A program made the translations under genes and the position numbers. The notes beneath the pieces were generated by a model. That model was not told where the DNA came from and ran no database searches. It worked only from the letters and a program-made list of their open reading frames with translations. DNA of 6,601 bases, from contig SLGA01000248.1 in NCBI GenBank assembly GCA_007123985.1, positions 1 through 6,601 of the forward strand. Reading direction: 5' to 3'. The first letter of the stretch is position 1; each line of letters begins with the position of its first letter. This document shows positions 5,783 to 6,601 of the stretch, piece by piece. This DNA comes from Balneolaceae bacterium. GTDB lineage: Bacteria; Bacteroidota; Rhodothermia; Balneolales; Balneolaceae.

Positions 5783-6409
5783 TCATAACTTCAGCTCGTA
5801 ACTGTATAGTGAGGATTGAACCTGTTTAAATCCGGTTTTTTCGAGATACCGGTTGTGGTCAGAATTTCCTGAAGCTGCTAAAATTCCAGTGATATTCTGT
5901 CCCTTGAAATAGCTGATTTTTTCTCCGAACAGGTATTCACCTATTTTAAAATCTCTGAAATTCGGTATCACAAAATCGAGATCTATTTTGAGTACTCCCT
6001 TTTCATCGCGATTGCCCAGAATGAGGCCGGCAGGTACCATATCCCTCAGCACAAAAAGTGAAAAATTATAATCCTGTTTAAAATCAAAATCGGGCTGATA
6101 ATTCAGAATATCTTCTTTATAAAACCGAAGAAAAGCATCCAGATATTTACTCTCCTTATTCACATTCAGCAGCTGGAAGTACTCCTTATCGCGATAGAGT
6201 TTTATCAGATAATAAATATTAATGAGCACAATAAAAGCGTTCATTGCGGCTACGGGAACAGAGCCAATCAGCACGCCGTACACTGAAAATGTGAATGCTC
6301 CAATCATATTTACAATTCGCAGCTTGATGATTGCGCTCATCATCAGAGAAACCGCAACGAGTAATGAAGCAACGTATCCTATAATTTCATATATAACATG
6401 GCTATCCAT
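5783..6409 (-). CDS. YgjV-like membrane protein with C-terminal GNAT-like domain
   Basis: A 208-residue two-part protein. The N-terminal third holds three hydrophobic segments (about 5-28, 32-50 and 51-71) with the YgjV/bacterial inner-membrane-protein look (YEIIGYVASLLVAVSLMMS, IGAFTFSVYGVLIG). After a charged linker, residues 115-208 resemble a GNAT N-acetyltransferase: strands around 116-122 and 138-148, RDFKIGEYLF (152-161) at the place of the acetyl-CoA loop, and NRYLEKTGF (186-194), a typical GNAT motif. The first Gly of the usual R/Q-x-x-G-x-G loop is Lys155, so acetyl-CoA binding is uncertain. Substrate is unknown. ATG at 6409 is preceded by GGTGG six bases upstream, the nearest thing to a Shine-Dalgarno in the window. 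It starts 12 bp after the OsmC gene stops and ends 24 bp before ade, so it is very likely co-transcribed with both. Confidence 0.72.
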   Translation of the reverse strand: MDSHVIYEIIGYVASLLVAVSLMMSAIIKLRIVNMIGAFTFSVYGVLIGSVPVAAMNAFIVLINIYYLIKLYRDKEYFQLLNVNKESKYLDAFLRFYKEDILNYQPDFDFKQDYNFSLFVLRDMVPAGLILGNRDEKGVLKIDLDFVIPNFRDFKIGEYLFGEKISYFKGQNITGILAASGNSDHNRYLEKTGFKQVQSSLYSYELKL

Positions 6410-6421
6410 ACAGATCCACCA

Positions 6422-6601
6422 TTACTTAGAAACCGTGTGCGTTACACTAATATCCACGCCGCCTTTCAAGGTCTGATAAACTACACAGTATCGTTCGGTT
6501 AATTTCAGCAGGGCAGTGATGGCTTCATCATCTGCATCTGTTTTCAGATCGTAATGCAACGTAATTTTTGTAAAGCCCACGGGAACCTCTTTCGATACAC
6601 C
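6422..6601 (-). CDS. OsmC family protein, C-terminal fragment (5' truncated by window)
   Basis: The frame is open from the window edge (6601) to TAA (complement of 6422-6424) and gives 59 residues. The sequence ends with the OsmC-type helix and strand LTERYCVVYQTLKGGVDIS, where the Cys (residue 39 of the fragment) matches the second conserved redox Cys of OsmC/Ohr/YhfA proteins. The preceding GFTKITLHYDLKTDADDEA fits the beta-alpha unit before it. OsmC proteins reduce organic and other peroxides through a Cys pair; the first Cys lies outside the window, so activity cannot be confirmed. The YCVVYQTL context looks closer to the YhfA-like or general OsmC subgroup than to Ohr, with low certainty. 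It is the most upstream gene seen in the cluster and ends 12 bp before the next start. Confidence 0.82.
   Translation of the reverse strand, partial: GVSKEVPVGFTKITLHYDLKTDADDEAITALLKLTERYCVVYQTLKGGVDISVTHTVSK

Overview
The window looks like bacterial chromosome from the broad Bacteroidota/Rhodothermota/Balneolota assemblage. This placement is an inference from protein style (the adenine deaminase, the M16 peptidase, a YgjV-type membrane protein joined to a GNAT-like domain), from mostly weak or absent Shine-Dalgarno sequences, and from intergenic palindromes of a type I remember from that group. The species cannot be named from this sequence alone.

Layout. (1) Positions 1-242, + strand: the last 79 residues of a longer protein made of short degenerate helical repeats, closed by a strong intrinsic terminator at 268-302. 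(2) Positions 303-1194: about 0.9 kb with no credible gene. It is dominated by two related palindrome-rich elements (A, 492-701; B, 874-1121), with a separate AAACCT-GTC-AGGTTT hairpin between them. (3) Positions 1195-6601, - strand: five genes in one direction. In transcription order they are an OsmC-family protein (C-terminal part only), a YgjV-like membrane protein with a GNAT-like C-terminal domain, adenine deaminase (ade), an M16 zinc peptidase, and asparaginyl-tRNA synthetase (asnS).

The minus-strand genes fall into two close-packed groups. OsmC/YgjV-GNAT/ade are separated by 12 and 24 bp, and M16/asnS by 25 bp. A 168-bp gap with a clear inverted repeat lies between the groups and probably carries the leader or promoter of the M16-asnS pair. 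The functions (thiol-peroxide protection, a membrane protein, purine salvage, proteolysis, tRNA charging) do not form one pathway. This reads as a housekeeping neighbourhood.

The part most worth a second look is the convergent intergenic region. The two elements share an end-to-end plan: an outer triloop hairpin, a 14-nt terminal inverted repeat that can close a long-range stem, internal hairpins, the inverted repeat again, and a second outer hairpin. Stem sequences differ from site to site while pairing is kept, so structure appears better conserved than sequence. Other points of note are a roughly 65-residue charged, probably coiled-coil insertion in AsnRS, a degenerate acetyl-CoA loop in the YgjV-GNAT fusion, and a Cys-containing C-terminal tail on the repeat protein.
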